In this document: positions 17,641 to 26,372 of the stretch, piece by piece
Layout: the number at the start of each line of letters is the position of its first letter
Position numbering within the stretch: the first letter of the stretch is position 1
Assembly: GCF_003258605.2 (NCBI RefSeq)
Contig: NZ_CP031264.1
Span: 4,340,001 to 4,404,000 of the forward strand
Direction: 5' to 3'
From: Peterkaempfera bronchialis
GTDB taxonomy: Bacteria; Actinomycetota; Actinomycetes; Streptomycetales; Streptomycetaceae
DNA: 64,000 bases
Program-made: the position numbers and the translations under genes
The notes under the pieces: generated by a model
The model's input: only the letters and a program-made list of their open reading frames with translations
Database searches by the model: none
What the model was told of the DNA's origin: nothing

Positions 17641-18486
17641 TCAGAAGAAGCGCGGGTCGCTGAAGGCACCGGCGGCGAGCAGATAGACATAGAGGTCGGC
17701 GATGCCGACCGAGGCCAGCGACAGCCAGGCCAGCAGCATGTGCCGGGCGTTGAGGCGGCTCACCCAGCTCCAGAGCCGATAGCGCACCGGGTGCCGGGAG
17801 AAGTGCCGCAGCCGGCCTCCCACCAGATGCCGGCAGGAGTGGCAGGAGAGCGTGTACGCCCAGATCAGCGCCACATTCACCAGCAGCACCAGGCTGCCCA
17901 GACCCATATGCCCCCACTGCCCGCGCGGGTCGCGGAAGCCCAGGGCCACGTCGTAGGTGAGCACCGAGGCGACCGGGATCGCCACATAGAAGAAGTACCG
18001 GTGGACGTTCTGCAGGATCAGCGGGAAGCGGGTCTCCCCGGTGTACCCGGCGTGCGGCTCGGCGACCGCGCAGGCCGGCGGGGAGGCCCAGAACGCCCGG
18101 TAGTACGCCTTGCGGTAGTAGTAGCAGGTCAGCCGGAAGCCCAGCGGGAAGATCAGCACGATCAGCGCCGGTGACAGCCGCCACCAGGAGCCGAAGAGGC
18201 CCCAGTCGGCGCCGCCGCGCATCCGCTCGCAGTTCTCGGCCAGGCAGGGGGAGTAGAACGGCGAGACATACGGCGCCGCGTAGTAGTGCGACCCCGCGAA
18301 GGCCCGCCAGGTCGAGTAGCCGATGAAGGCCAGCAGCCCGACCAGGGTCGCGGTGCGCGGCACCCACCACCGGTCGGTGCGCAGCTGGCGGGCCGGGATC
18401 GCCGCCCGGCCCGGGGCGTGCACGCCCCGCCCGGCGGGTGGGGGCCGGTCCGCCCCGTCCTGCGGCGCTTGGATCTCGGTGGTCAC
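17641..18486 (-). CDS. sdhC: Succinate dehydrogenase membrane anchor (SdhC-like, Sdh1 type)
   Basis: 281 residues from GTG 18486, with AAGGAG upstream. Five or six hydrophobic segments (for example ATLVGLLAFIGYSTW, LIVLIFPLGFRLTCYYY, VHRYFFYVAIPVASVLTYDV, LVLLVNVALIWAYTLSC, LLAWLSLASVGIADLYVYLL). His residues in or next to helices (NVHRYFF, SCHSCRHL, NARHML) could ligate heme. Length and position match the single anchor Rv0249c of mycobacterial Sdh1 rather than separate SdhC and SdhD. It should pass electrons to menaquinone. Standard cytochrome b motifs are weak, so the heme count is uncertain. Confidence 0.8.
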   Translation of the reverse strand: MTTEIQAPQDGADRPPPAGRGVHAPGRAAIPARQLRTDRWWVPRTATLVGLLAFIGYSTWRAFAGSHYYAAPYVSPFYSPCLAENCERMRGGADWGLFGSWWRLSPALIVLIFPLGFRLTCYYYRKAYYRAFWASPPACAVAEPHAGYTGETRFPLILQNVHRYFFYVAIPVASVLTYDVALGFRDPRGQWGHMGLGSLVLLVNVALIWAYTLSCHSCRHLVGGRLRHFSRHPVRYRLWSWVSRLNARHMLLAWLSLASVGIADLYVYLLAAGAFSDPRFF

Positions 18487-18569
18487 ACGGGCTCCTTCAC
18501 GCTGCCGGGGTGGGGGGACCTATGGCGGTTGGGGCTGCGGCCGGGCTGCGGGCTCAGGGACTCAGGGGC

Positions 18570-18896
18570 TCAGCGGGACCCGATGCCCTCGTCGCCGGCG
18601 TCCCGCCAGAGCGTCGGGTCGTACGGCGTGTCGGGGATCTCCACCACCGGTTCGGACCGCCGCCCGGCCCCGGACCCGGCCCGCTGCACTCCGGCGTCCG
18701 CGGCCTCCTGGAGCTCCTGGAGCAGCGCCAGGCTCTCCCGCAGATGGTCCAGGTCCGCCCGGACGCGCCGCACATCCAGGCCCCGGCCCAGCCGGGACTC
18801 CAGGGCGTGCACGGTCCGCTCCAGTTCATCGGTCAGCTGCCTGCCCCGGGCGAGGTCGCCCTCGGCCGCCGCTCCGGGTGTCATGTGCTGCGGCAT
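18570..18896 (-). CDS. Conserved small protein upstream of sdh
   Basis: 108 residues, ATG 18896, with GGAGGTGG 7 bases upstream. Mostly helical and charged: QLTDELERTVHALESRL and VRADLDHLRESLALLQELQEA have heptad-like spacing that suggests a coiled coil. The C-terminus ends EIPDTPYDPTLWRDAGDEG. No signal peptide or membrane segment. It is the first gene in front of sdhC (83-base gap) and probably shares its transcript. Function unknown; an accessory role in succinate dehydrogenase is only suggested by position. Confidence 0.65.
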   Translation of the reverse strand: MPQHMTPGAAAEGDLARGRQLTDELERTVHALESRLGRGLDVRRVRADLDHLRESLALLQELQEAADAGVQRAGSGAGRRSEPVVEIPDTPYDPTLWRDAGDEGIGSR

Positions 18897-19265
18897 CGTG
18901 CACCCACCTCCGCGCTCGTCGGGTCGTATCTGCTCGCTCGCCGTCTGCGCTGCGCCAGCGAGTGTGACTCACCTCACAGCCTAGGGGAAGGGTCTGTCCA
19001 TGATTGGTACGGAAAGGGCCGACCGTGGAGCGCACGGGCCGCGATCCGCGCCGCACCCGGCGCGACGCACCCGGCGGAGGGTCCCCCCGATGTCGACCAT
19101 CCGGGTGGTGGGCGCGGGCCTGGGCCGTGTCCGGCGGCGACGGCGGGTCCGGATGCCCTTGAGTGGACGGGCGGCGTGCGCCCGGATCCGGGCGGTCCGC
19201 CATCCGTACGGAGGCCGGTGCGCCGGAGCGCGCCGTGGCGGGGTGCCGCGTCCCGAGGAGGAAGC
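18897..19265. other. Divergent promoter region, sdh operon / LpqW-like gene
   Basis: Besides the CRP-like box, GATACG on the minus strand (about 18926-18931) is a weak -10 candidate for the sdh operon. No gene is supported; open frames here are shadows on the reverse strand. Confidence 0.45.
18963..18978. promoter_or_regulatory. CRP/GlxR-type binding site upstream of the sdh operon
   Basis: TGTGA-CTCACC-TCACA, a perfect match to the TGTGA-N6-TCACA consensus of cAMP receptor proteins, 66 bases before the ATG at 18896 and 287 bases before the lipoprotein start at 19266. In Corynebacterium the CRP homologue GlxR acts on sdh genes. Confidence 0.6.
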
Positions 19266-21308
19266 GTGCCCATCATCCAGGACGTCCACGACGGACCGGC
19301 CGAATCCGGACCGCCCGCACCCGGACCGGCAGCCGACCGCCGCCCGCGCCGGGCGGTCGGCACTGCGGCCCTGCTCCTCACCGTCGCCCTGGGCGTGGGT
19401 GTGGCCGCCTGCTCCGGCTCCGACTCCGGGCCGATCGCCTCCGACGTACCCGGGGCGGACCGTACGGAGCTGCGCGAGGGCGGCACCCTGCGCTGGGCCG
19501 TGAACGCGGTCCCCGCCACCCTCAATGTCTTCCAGACCGGCACCGACGCCACCTCGGCGCTGGTGGCCCAGGCCGCGCTGCCCACCCTCTTCCGGCTGGA
19601 CGACCGCGCCCGGGCCACCCTCGACCCGGACTTCCTGGTCTCCGCCGACTCCACCGCCCCCGCCGCCGGCCACCCCCAGCAGACCGTCGTCTACCGGCTC
19701 AACCCCAAGGCGGTGTGGAGCGACGGCACCCCGATCTCCGCAGCCGACTTCGCGGCGCAGTGGAAGGCCCTGTCCGGCACCGACTCCGCGTACTGGAGCA
19801 CCCCGGCGGCCGGCTACTCGGCCATCGCGTCGGTCACCCAGGGGGCCGACGCGCACCATGTCAAGGTCGTCTTCAAGCAGCCGTGCGCGCACTGGAAGGG
19901 CCTCTTCACACCGCTCTACCCGGCGTCCGCCACCAAGAGCGCGGAGGCGTTCAACACCGGCTCCAAGGACGGGCTCGCCGTCTCCGCCGGGCCGTTCAAG
20001 GTGGCCCGGGTGGACCGCTCGGCGGGCAGCGTCACCCTGGTCCGCAACCCCGCCTGGTGGGGCGACCGCGCCCGGCTGGACCGGATCGACCTGGTCGCCG
20101 TACCGGTCGGCAAGCGCCTGGAGGCCCTGGGGCAGGGCCGCCTGGACATCGCCGCGCTCGACCGCGCGGTGGACGACCCCGCCGGAGTGGTGCCGGCGGC
20201 GACGGCAGCTCCGGCCGCCGACTCCGCCGACGCGGCCGGGGCGGTGTACCGGAGCGCCGAGGCGCTGCCCGGCTTCCAGCTGCGCAAGGCCGCAGGGGCG
20301 GCGTACACCCAGCTCACCTTGAACGGCGGCCGTGGCCCGCTCGCCGACCCCCGGGTGCGGCGGGCGGTGGCCCGAGCCGTGGACCGGCAGCACATCGCGG
20401 ACGCGGTGCTGAAGCCGTTCGGGCTGCCGGCGGTGACGCTCGGCAACCATCTGCTGCTGGCCGACCAGGACGGCTACCAGGACAACACCGCCGCCCTCGG
20501 CCGCACCGACCGCGAGGCGGCGGCCGAGCTGCTGGAGGCGGCCGGCTGGAAGGTCGGGGGCGCCATCACCACGCCCGCTCCGGACACCTCCGCGAGCCGC
20601 TCGGCCGGTGCCTCCCCCGGCCCGTCGGCCGGTCCGTCGGCCCACGCCTCGGCCGGCCCGTCCGCTTCCGCTTCCGCCTCCGCCTCCGCCTCGGAGTCGG
20701 AGTCGGCGTCGGCGGTGCCTGCCGCCGCCACCGCCGCCACCCCGGCCCCGGCCCCGGTGCCGGTACCGGCCGGGACGCGCGCCCGGGGCGGCAAGCCGCT
20801 CACCCTCGACCTGCTCATCCCGTCCGGCTCCACCACCGCCCGCCGGATCGCCCGCGCGGTCAGCGCCGACCTGGCGCGGGTGGGCATCGTCGCCGTCCCC
20901 CGGGCGGTGGACGGTGCGGGGTTCTTCGCCGACCACATCGCGGCGGGCGACTTCGACCTGGCGGTCTTCTCCTGGCCCGGCAGCCCCAACACCGTGGCCG
21001 ACGAGCGCCCGCTGTACGCCAAGCCGCAGCCGGGCCCGGACGGGCTGCCCGTGGTGGGCCTCAACTACGCCCGTACCGGCACCGACGAGATCGACCGGCT
21101 GCTGGACGAGGCCGCCGCCGCCCTGGACCCGGAGGAGGCGGCCCGGCTGACCCAGCAGGCCGACGTCCGGATCTGGGAGGAGGCCCACTCCCTTCCGCTC
21201 TTCCAGCGTCCCGAGCTGGTCGCGGTCCGGGACTCGGTGGCCGGTGTCGGGGCCTTCGGCTTCGCCACCCCGCGCTTCCAGGACATGGGCTTCCGCCTGA
21301 CCTCCTGA
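19266..21308 (+). CDS. LpqW-like lipoprotein, SBP_bac_5 fold
   Basis: 680 residues from GTG 19266, with GAGGAGGA upstream. An N-terminal charged stretch and hydrophobic segment end in the lipobox VGVAAC followed by SGSDSG. The body is a family 5 solute-binding protein (EGGTLRWAVNAVPATLNVF; WSDGTPISAADFAAQWKAL; LADPRVRRAVARAVDRQ). About 65 residues of Ser/Ala/Pro/Glu low complexity (bases about 20580-20780) split the second lobe. No permease or ATPase adjoins it; it sits beside typA as LpqW does in mycobacteria, where LpqW regulates lipoglycan synthesis rather than feeding a transporter. A similar envelope role is an inference. Confidence 0.8.
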   Translation: MPIIQDVHDGPAESGPPAPGPAADRRPRRAVGTAALLLTVALGVGVAACSGSDSGPIASDVPGADRTELREGGTLRWAVNAVPATLNVFQTGTDATSALVAQAALPTLFRLDDRARATLDPDFLVSADSTAPAAGHPQQTVVYRLNPKAVWSDGTPISAADFAAQWKALSGTDSAYWSTPAAGYSAIASVTQGADAHHVKVVFKQPCAHWKGLFTPLYPASATKSAEAFNTGSKDGLAVSAGPFKVARVDRSAGSVTLVRNPAWWGDRARLDRIDLVAVPVGKRLEALGQGRLDIAALDRAVDDPAGVVPAATAAPAADSADAAGAVYRSAEALPGFQLRKAAGAAYTQLTLNGGRGPLADPRVRRAVARAVDRQHIADAVLKPFGLPAVTLGNHLLLADQDGYQDNTAALGRTDREAAAELLEAAGWKVGGAITTPAPDTSASRSAGASPGPSAGPSAHASAGPSASASASASASESESASAVPAAATAATPAPAPVPVPAGTRARGGKPLTLDLLIPSGSTTARRIARAVSADLARVGIVAVPRAVDGAGFFADHIAAGDFDLAVFSWPGSPNTVADERPLYAKPQPGPDGLPVVGLNYARTGTDEIDRLLDEAAAALDPEEAARLTQQADVRIWEEAHSLPLFQRPELVAVRDSVAGVGAFGFATPRFQDMGFRLTS

Positions 21309-21458
21309 GTGGGTGACGGGTCGGTGGACCTGGGCGTTTCTGCCAGGTTCACCCCGTCCCCTTACCATGGAGGACAGCCGTGGCATGTCGAGCCCGGTGG
21401 GTGGACCCGGTACCAGGCCGGGGCGCCACGATCCACGATCCGGGAGATTCCGCTCCGC

Positions 21459-23327
21459 ATGCCCACGCGCAATGACATCCGCAACGTCGCCATCGTCGCC
21501 CACGTCGACCACGGCAAGACGACCCTGGTCGACGCCATGCTGAAGCAGGGCGGTGCCTTCGCCGCCCACCAGCACGTGGACGAGCGGGTGATGGACTCCA
21601 ACGACCTGGAGCGCGAGAAGGGCATCACCATTCTCGCCAAGAACACCGCCGTCCGGTACCACCCCAAGGGCGGCGGCGACCCGATCACCATCAACATCAT
21701 CGACACCCCGGGCCACGCCGACTTCGGCGGCGAGGTGGAGCGCGGCCTGTCGATGGTGGACGCGGTGGTGCTGCTGGTGGACTCCTCCGAGGGCCCGCTG
21801 CCGCAGACCCGCTTTGTGCTGCGCAAGGCGCTCCAGGCGAAGCTGCCGGTCATCCTCTGCATCAACAAGACGGACCGGCCGGACGCCCGGATCGACGAGG
21901 TCGTCAATGAGGCGTACGACCTCTTCCTGGACCTGGACGCCACCGAGGACCAGATCGAGTTCCCGATCGTCTACGCCTGCGCCCGCGACGGCGTGGCCTC
22001 GCTGACCAAGCCGGAGGACGGCACCGTCCCGGCCGACAGCGACAGCCTGGAGCCGTTCTTCTCCACCATCCTGGAGCACGTCCCGGCCCCCGAGTACGAC
22101 GAGCACGCTCCGCTCCAGGCGCATGTCACCAACCTGGACGCCGACAACTTCCTCGGCCGGATCGCGCTCTGCCGGGTCGAGCAGGGCGAGCTCAAGAAGG
22201 GCCAGACGGTCGCCTGGATCAGGCGTGACGGCTCGATCCAGAACGTCCGCATCACCGAGCTGCTGATGACCGACGCGCTCACCCGCAAGCCGGCCGAGAA
22301 GGCGGGCCCCGGTGACATCTGCGCGGTGGCCGGCATCCCGGACATCATGATCGGTGAGACCCTGGCCGACCCGGAGGACCCGATCGCGCTGCCGCTGATC
22401 ACGGTCGACGAGCCGGCGATCTCGATGACCATCGGCACCAACACCTCGCCGCTGGTCGGCAAGGGCGGCAAGGGCCACAAGGTCACCGCCCGGCTGGTCA
22501 AGGACCGCCTGGAGCGCGAGCTGGTCGGCAATGTCTCGCTGCGGGTGCTGCCGACCGAGCGCCCGGACGCCTGGGAGGTGCAGGGCCGAGGCGAGCTGGC
22601 GCTGGCCATCCTGGTGGAGACCATGCGCCGGGAGGGCTTCGAGCTCACCGTGGGCAAGCCGCAGGTGGTCACCAAGGTCATCGGCGGCAAGGTGCACGAG
22701 CCGGTGGAGCGGATGACCATCGACTGCCCGGAGGAGTACCTGGGCGCGATCACGCAGCTGATGGCGACCCGCAAGGGCCGGATGGAGACCATGACCAACC
22801 ATGGCTCCGGCTGGGTGCGCATGGAGTTCGTGGTGCCCGCCCGTGGCCTGATCGGCTTCCGTACGGAGTTCCTGACCGACACCCGGGGCACCGGTATCGC
22901 GCACTCCATCTTCGAGGGCCACGAGCCGTGGTTCGGCGAGCTGCGGACCCGCAGCAGCGGCTCGCTGGTGGCCGACCGCCCGGGTCCGGTCACCGCCTTC
23001 GCGATGACCAACCTCCAGGAGCGCGGCACCCTCTTCGTGGAGCCGGGTACCGAGGTGTACGAGGGCATGATCGTCGGGGAGAACTCGCGCGCCGACGACA
23101 TGGATGTGAACATCACCAAGGAGAAGAAGCTCACCAACATGCGGTCCTCGACCGCCGATGTGACCGAGTCGCTGGTCCCGCCGCGCAAGCTCTCGCTGGA
23201 GCAGTCGCTGGAGTTCTGCCGTGAGGACGAGTGCATCGAGGTGACGCCGGAGACGGTGCGCATCCGCAAGCTGGTGCTGGACCAGAAGGAGCGCGGCCGG
23301 GCGACCGCCCGCGCCAAGAAGGGCTGA
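21459..23327 (+). CDS. typA: Translational GTPase TypA/BipA
   Basis: 622 residues from ATG 21459. G1 AHVDHGKTT, G2 with EREKGITI, G3 DTPGHADFGGEVER and G4 NKTDRPDA are all present, followed by the domain II beta barrel, EF-G-like domains III and V and the BipA-specific C-terminal domain (GTEVYEGMIVGENSR, LSLEQSLEFCREDECIEVTP). It is a ribosome-bound GTPase important under cold and stress. Length is normal for the family. It follows the LpqW-like gene by 150 bases and ends at a hairpin terminator. Confidence 0.96.
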   Translation: MPTRNDIRNVAIVAHVDHGKTTLVDAMLKQGGAFAAHQHVDERVMDSNDLEREKGITILAKNTAVRYHPKGGGDPITINIIDTPGHADFGGEVERGLSMVDAVVLLVDSSEGPLPQTRFVLRKALQAKLPVILCINKTDRPDARIDEVVNEAYDLFLDLDATEDQIEFPIVYACARDGVASLTKPEDGTVPADSDSLEPFFSTILEHVPAPEYDEHAPLQAHVTNLDADNFLGRIALCRVEQGELKKGQTVAWIRRDGSIQNVRITELLMTDALTRKPAEKAGPGDICAVAGIPDIMIGETLADPEDPIALPLITVDEPAISMTIGTNTSPLVGKGGKGHKVTARLVKDRLERELVGNVSLRVLPTERPDAWEVQGRGELALAILVETMRREGFELTVGKPQVVTKVIGGKVHEPVERMTIDCPEEYLGAITQLMATRKGRMETMTNHGSGWVRMEFVVPARGLIGFRTEFLTDTRGTGIAHSIFEGHEPWFGELRTRSSGSLVADRPGPVTAFAMTNLQERGTLFVEPGTEVYEGMIVGENSRADDMDVNITKEKKLTNMRSSTADVTESLVPPRKLSLEQSLEFCREDECIEVTPETVRIRKLVLDQKERGRATARAKKG

Positions 23328-23713
23328 CGCCCGGCAGTCCAGCGCGCACTCCGCGTGCCAGTAGCCCCCGGTGTGGATCCTTCACCCGGGGGCTTCTGTA
23401 CGCTCTGTCATCAACGCGCGTAGCGCAGGGTGGCCAAGAGTGTACGGAATTCGGTGTACACAGTCCGTCATGTGTGACGACTGTCCGTTTAATGACTGTC
23501 TGTCTATGTCTGGTATGTCCGAATTCCAAAACCTTTGGATCATTCGTGTGACCAAATTGAGATCCGTTATGGGCATTGCCATGCCCTCCAGTGACGGATA
23601 GTGGGTGACGTTGTGCTCGGGTCAAGGGTCATGCGCAGGGGTGCGCGCCGAACCTCGAGCGAGGAGGCAGTGGTGCCTCCACGTTGCACGTTTCTCACAG
23701 GAGGCATCCCCCC
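23328..23713. other. Promoter region of peptide ABC operon A
   Basis: After the typA terminator the bases about 23440-23580 are clearly AT-richer than anything nearby, as expected of a strong promoter/regulator region. TTGCCA (23576-23581) with TAGTGG (23599-23604) at 17-base spacing is a tentative promoter. AGGAGG at 23698-23703 serves the lipoprotein gene. No small gene is supported. Confidence 0.45.
23363..23394 (+). terminator. Terminator after typA
   Basis: Hairpin of 23363-23373 with 23383-23394 (AGCCCCCG paired to CGGGGGCT, one bulge), followed by TCTGT, 36 bases after the typA stop. Confidence 0.7.
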
Positions 23714-25357
23714 ATGCGCGGTGCTACCCAGGCCAAGTGGGTCGTTGCGGCAGCTGCGATAGCTCTCGCCGCGACTGCTTGCGGCAGCAGCAACTCCGGC
23801 GGCAGTGGTGCGAGCGGGTCCAAGGCGGCGGCCATCAACCCCCAGGGCACGTTCACCTACCAGAGCAGCGAGCCGCAGCGCCCGCTGCAGCCGGCGAACG
23901 CCATGGAGGTCGGCGGCGGGCGCATCGTCCAGGAGCTCTACAAGGGCCTGGTCGACTACGACCCGAGCACCGGCAAGCTGCGCAACCAGGTCGCCGAGTC
24001 CATCGAGACCAAGGACGCCCAGCACTACACCGTCAAGCTGAAGTCCGGCTGGACCTTCCACAACGGCACCCCGGTCACCGCCGCGTCCTTCGTCGACGCC
24101 TGGAACTGGGCCGCCGACCCCAAGAACAACCAGATCAACAGCAACTGGTTCTCGGACATCAAGGGCTACGACGAGGTCCACCCGGAGACGGGCGCCTCGA
24201 AGGCCACCACGATGTCCGGCCTGAAGGTGGTGGACGACCACACCTTCACCATCGACCTGACCTCGCCGGTCTCGTACTTCGAGTACAAGCTGGGCTACGC
24301 GGCCTTCTCCCCGCTGCCCAAGGTCTTCTTCACCGACCCGAAGAAGTACGGCGAGGCCCCGATCGGCAACGGCCCGTACGCGTTTGTCAAGTGGGTCCAC
24401 AACCAGGGCGTGACGGTCAAGGCGTACGACAAGTACGTGGGCGTGGACAAGCCCAAGAACGGCGGCATCACCTTCAAGGTGGAGACCACCGGCGAGGCTG
24501 CCTACCAGGAGCTGCTCTCCGACACGCTCGACGTGATGGACCAGGTCCCGCCGTCCGCGCTGGCCAAGTACAAGACGGACCTCGGCGACCGCGCCGTGGA
24601 CCAGCCGCAGGGCGCTATCCAGGCGATCACCTTCGCCATGTACAACAAGGACTGGCAGGGCAAGGACAAGAACCTGGTCCGCCAGGGCCTGTCCATGGCG
24701 ATCGACCGCGACACCATCACCAAGACGGTGCTCCAGGGCTCGCGCCAGCCGGCCGACAGCTGGGTCGCCCCGGGCGTGATGGGCTACCAGCAGGGCGTCT
24801 GCGGCGAGGCGTGCACCTACAACCCCGCCAAGGCCAAGGAGCTCATCAAGCAGGGCGGCGGCGTCCCCAACAACAAGATCTCCATCCTGTACAACGCCGA
24901 CGGCGGCCACAAGGAGTGGGTGGACGCGGTCTGCAACTCCATCCGCCAGGCGACCGGCGTGGAGTGCTCGGGCGACGGCAAGCCGGACTTCAAGACCGCG
25001 CGTGACCTGATCACCAGCAAGAAGGCGACCAGCCTGATGCGGTCCGGCTGGGTCCAGGACTACCCGATCAACGCCAACTTCCTCAAGGACATCTACGTCA
25101 CCGGCGCGGACGCCAACGACGGCGGCTACTCCAGCCCCGAGTTCGACAAGCTGGCCCACGCCGCCGACAAGGCCACCTCGGTGGAGGACACCGCCAAGCT
25201 CTACGCGCAGGCGGAGAAGCAGCTCGCGGTCGACATGCCCTCGATCCCGCTCTGGTACTACAAGACCACCTCGGGCTACTCGAACAACGTCACCAACGTG
25301 AAGTTCGACTCCTTCGGCAACCCGGTCTTCACCGACGTCGAGGTCAAGCAGAAGTAA
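23714..25357 (+). CDS. Peptide-binding lipoprotein, ABC importer A
   Basis: 547 residues from ATG 23714, with AGGAGG 10 bases upstream. The signal ends ALAATAC then GSSNSGG, a slightly unusual lipobox. SBP_bac_5 features: FTYQSSEPQRPLQPANAMEV, GWTFHNGTPVTAASFVDAWNW, IGNGPYAFVKW, VRQGLSMAIDRDTI and C-terminal MPSIPLWYYKT. It would capture oligopeptides outside the membrane for the two permeases downstream. A strong hairpin separates it from the permease gene, fitting higher expression of the binding protein. Related to the operon B binding protein but clearly diverged from it. Confidence 0.9.
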   Translation: MRGATQAKWVVAAAAIALAATACGSSNSGGSGASGSKAAAINPQGTFTYQSSEPQRPLQPANAMEVGGGRIVQELYKGLVDYDPSTGKLRNQVAESIETKDAQHYTVKLKSGWTFHNGTPVTAASFVDAWNWAADPKNNQINSNWFSDIKGYDEVHPETGASKATTMSGLKVVDDHTFTIDLTSPVSYFEYKLGYAAFSPLPKVFFTDPKKYGEAPIGNGPYAFVKWVHNQGVTVKAYDKYVGVDKPKNGGITFKVETTGEAAYQELLSDTLDVMDQVPPSALAKYKTDLGDRAVDQPQGAIQAITFAMYNKDWQGKDKNLVRQGLSMAIDRDTITKTVLQGSRQPADSWVAPGVMGYQQGVCGEACTYNPAKAKELIKQGGGVPNNKISILYNADGGHKEWVDAVCNSIRQATGVECSGDGKPDFKTARDLITSKKATSLMRSGWVQDYPINANFLKDIYVTGADANDGGYSSPEFDKLAHAADKATSVEDTAKLYAQAEKQLAVDMPSIPLWYYKTTSGYSNNVTNVKFDSFGNPVFTDVEVKQK

Positions 25358-25386
25358 CCAGGTCGGCACCGCACGACCCGTGCGGA

Positions 25387-25420
25387 CGGCAGTCGGCGCC
25401 CGACAGGGCGCCGACTGCCG
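25387..25420 (+). terminator. Intercistronic hairpin after binding-protein gene (operon A)
   Basis: Perfect 15-base stem (25387-25401 with 25406-25420) and GACA loop in the 88-base gap between lipoprotein and permease genes. It probably acts as a partial terminator or mRNA stabiliser rather than a full stop. Confidence 0.65.
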
Positions 25421-25445
25421 CCGCGCCGACTGACATGGAGGCACG

Positions 25446-26372
25446 ATGGGGCGCTACGTCGCACGACGACTGCTCCAGATGATCCCGGTCTTCATCGGGA
25501 CCACCTTTCTGATCTACCTGATGGTGTACGCCCTACCGGGCGACCCGCTGCGAGCGATGTGGGGCGACCGCCCCGCCGACCCGGCTCAGCTCGCCGAGAT
25601 GCGGCACCATTACGGCCTCGACCTGCCCTGGTGGCAGCAGTACTGGCACTACCTGTCCACCCTGGTCCGTGGCGACCTGGGCGAGACCTTCGGTGGCCGC
25701 CCGGTCGTCGACGTGCTGAAGGAGACCTTCCCGGTCACCATCCGGCTGGCCCTGATGGCCTTTGCCGTGGAGGCCGTGCTGGGTCTGCTGCTGGGCCTGC
25801 TGGGCGGTCTGCGCCGGGGCCGGTGGGCCGACAAGGTCGTGCTGGTGGTCACCCTGCTGCTGATCTCCATCCCGGTCTTCGTGCTCGGCTACATCTTCCA
25901 GACGGTCTTCGGCAACACCCTGCACTGGGTGACCCCGACCGTTCAGGACTCCATGAACATCAGCCAGCTGATGCTGCCCGCCATCGTGCTGGGCTCGGTC
26001 TCGCTGGCCTATGTCGCGCGCCTCACCCGGACCTCCATAGCGGAGAACCTGAGCGCCGACTACATGCGCACCGCCGTCGCCAAGGGCCTCCCCAAGCGGC
26101 GGATCATCACCAACCACCTGATGCGCAACTCGCTGATCCCGGTGGTGACCTTCCTCGGCACCGACCTGGGCGCCCTGATGGGCGGCGCGATCGTCACCGA
26201 GGGCATCTTCAATGTGCACGGTGTGGGACTCACGCTGTACCAGTCCATCAGCCGCTCCGAGTCGCCCACCGTGGTCGGCATCGTCGCGGTGCTGGTCATC
26301 GTGTACCTCATCGCCAGCCTGATCGTCGACCTGCTCTACGCGGTCCTGGACCCGAGGATCCGGTATGCCTGA
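25446..26372 (+). CDS. Peptide ABC permease, DppB/OppB type (A)
   Basis: 308 residues, ATG 25446, with GGAGG upstream. Starts MGRYVARRLLQMIPVFIGTT, the standard first helix of DppB-type permeases, with six transmembrane segments in all. The cytoplasmic coupling loop (DYMRTAVAKGLPKRRIITNH then RNSLIPV) docks on the ATPases. C-terminal VDLLYAVLDPRIRYA is the family signature. It forms the channel with the next gene, whose start overlaps its stop by 8 bases. Confidence 0.94.
   Translation: MGRYVARRLLQMIPVFIGTTFLIYLMVYALPGDPLRAMWGDRPADPAQLAEMRHHYGLDLPWWQQYWHYLSTLVRGDLGETFGGRPVVDVLKETFPVTIRLALMAFAVEAVLGLLLGLLGGLRRGRWADKVVLVVTLLLISIPVFVLGYIFQTVFGNTLHWVTPTVQDSMNISQLMLPAIVLGSVSLAYVARLTRTSIAENLSADYMRTAVAKGLPKRRIITNHLMRNSLIPVVTFLGTDLGALMGGAIVTEGIFNVHGVGLTLYQSISRSESPTVVGIVAVLVIVYLIASLIVDLLYAVLDPRIRYA

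Noticed and set aside
18981-22922. Minus-strand open frame of about 1,300 codons opposite the LpqW-like gene and typA
   Set aside because: It mirrors the codon pattern of two real plus-strand genes, has no family resemblance and is Arg/Gly/His-rich, as expected of an antisense frame in very GC-rich DNA.
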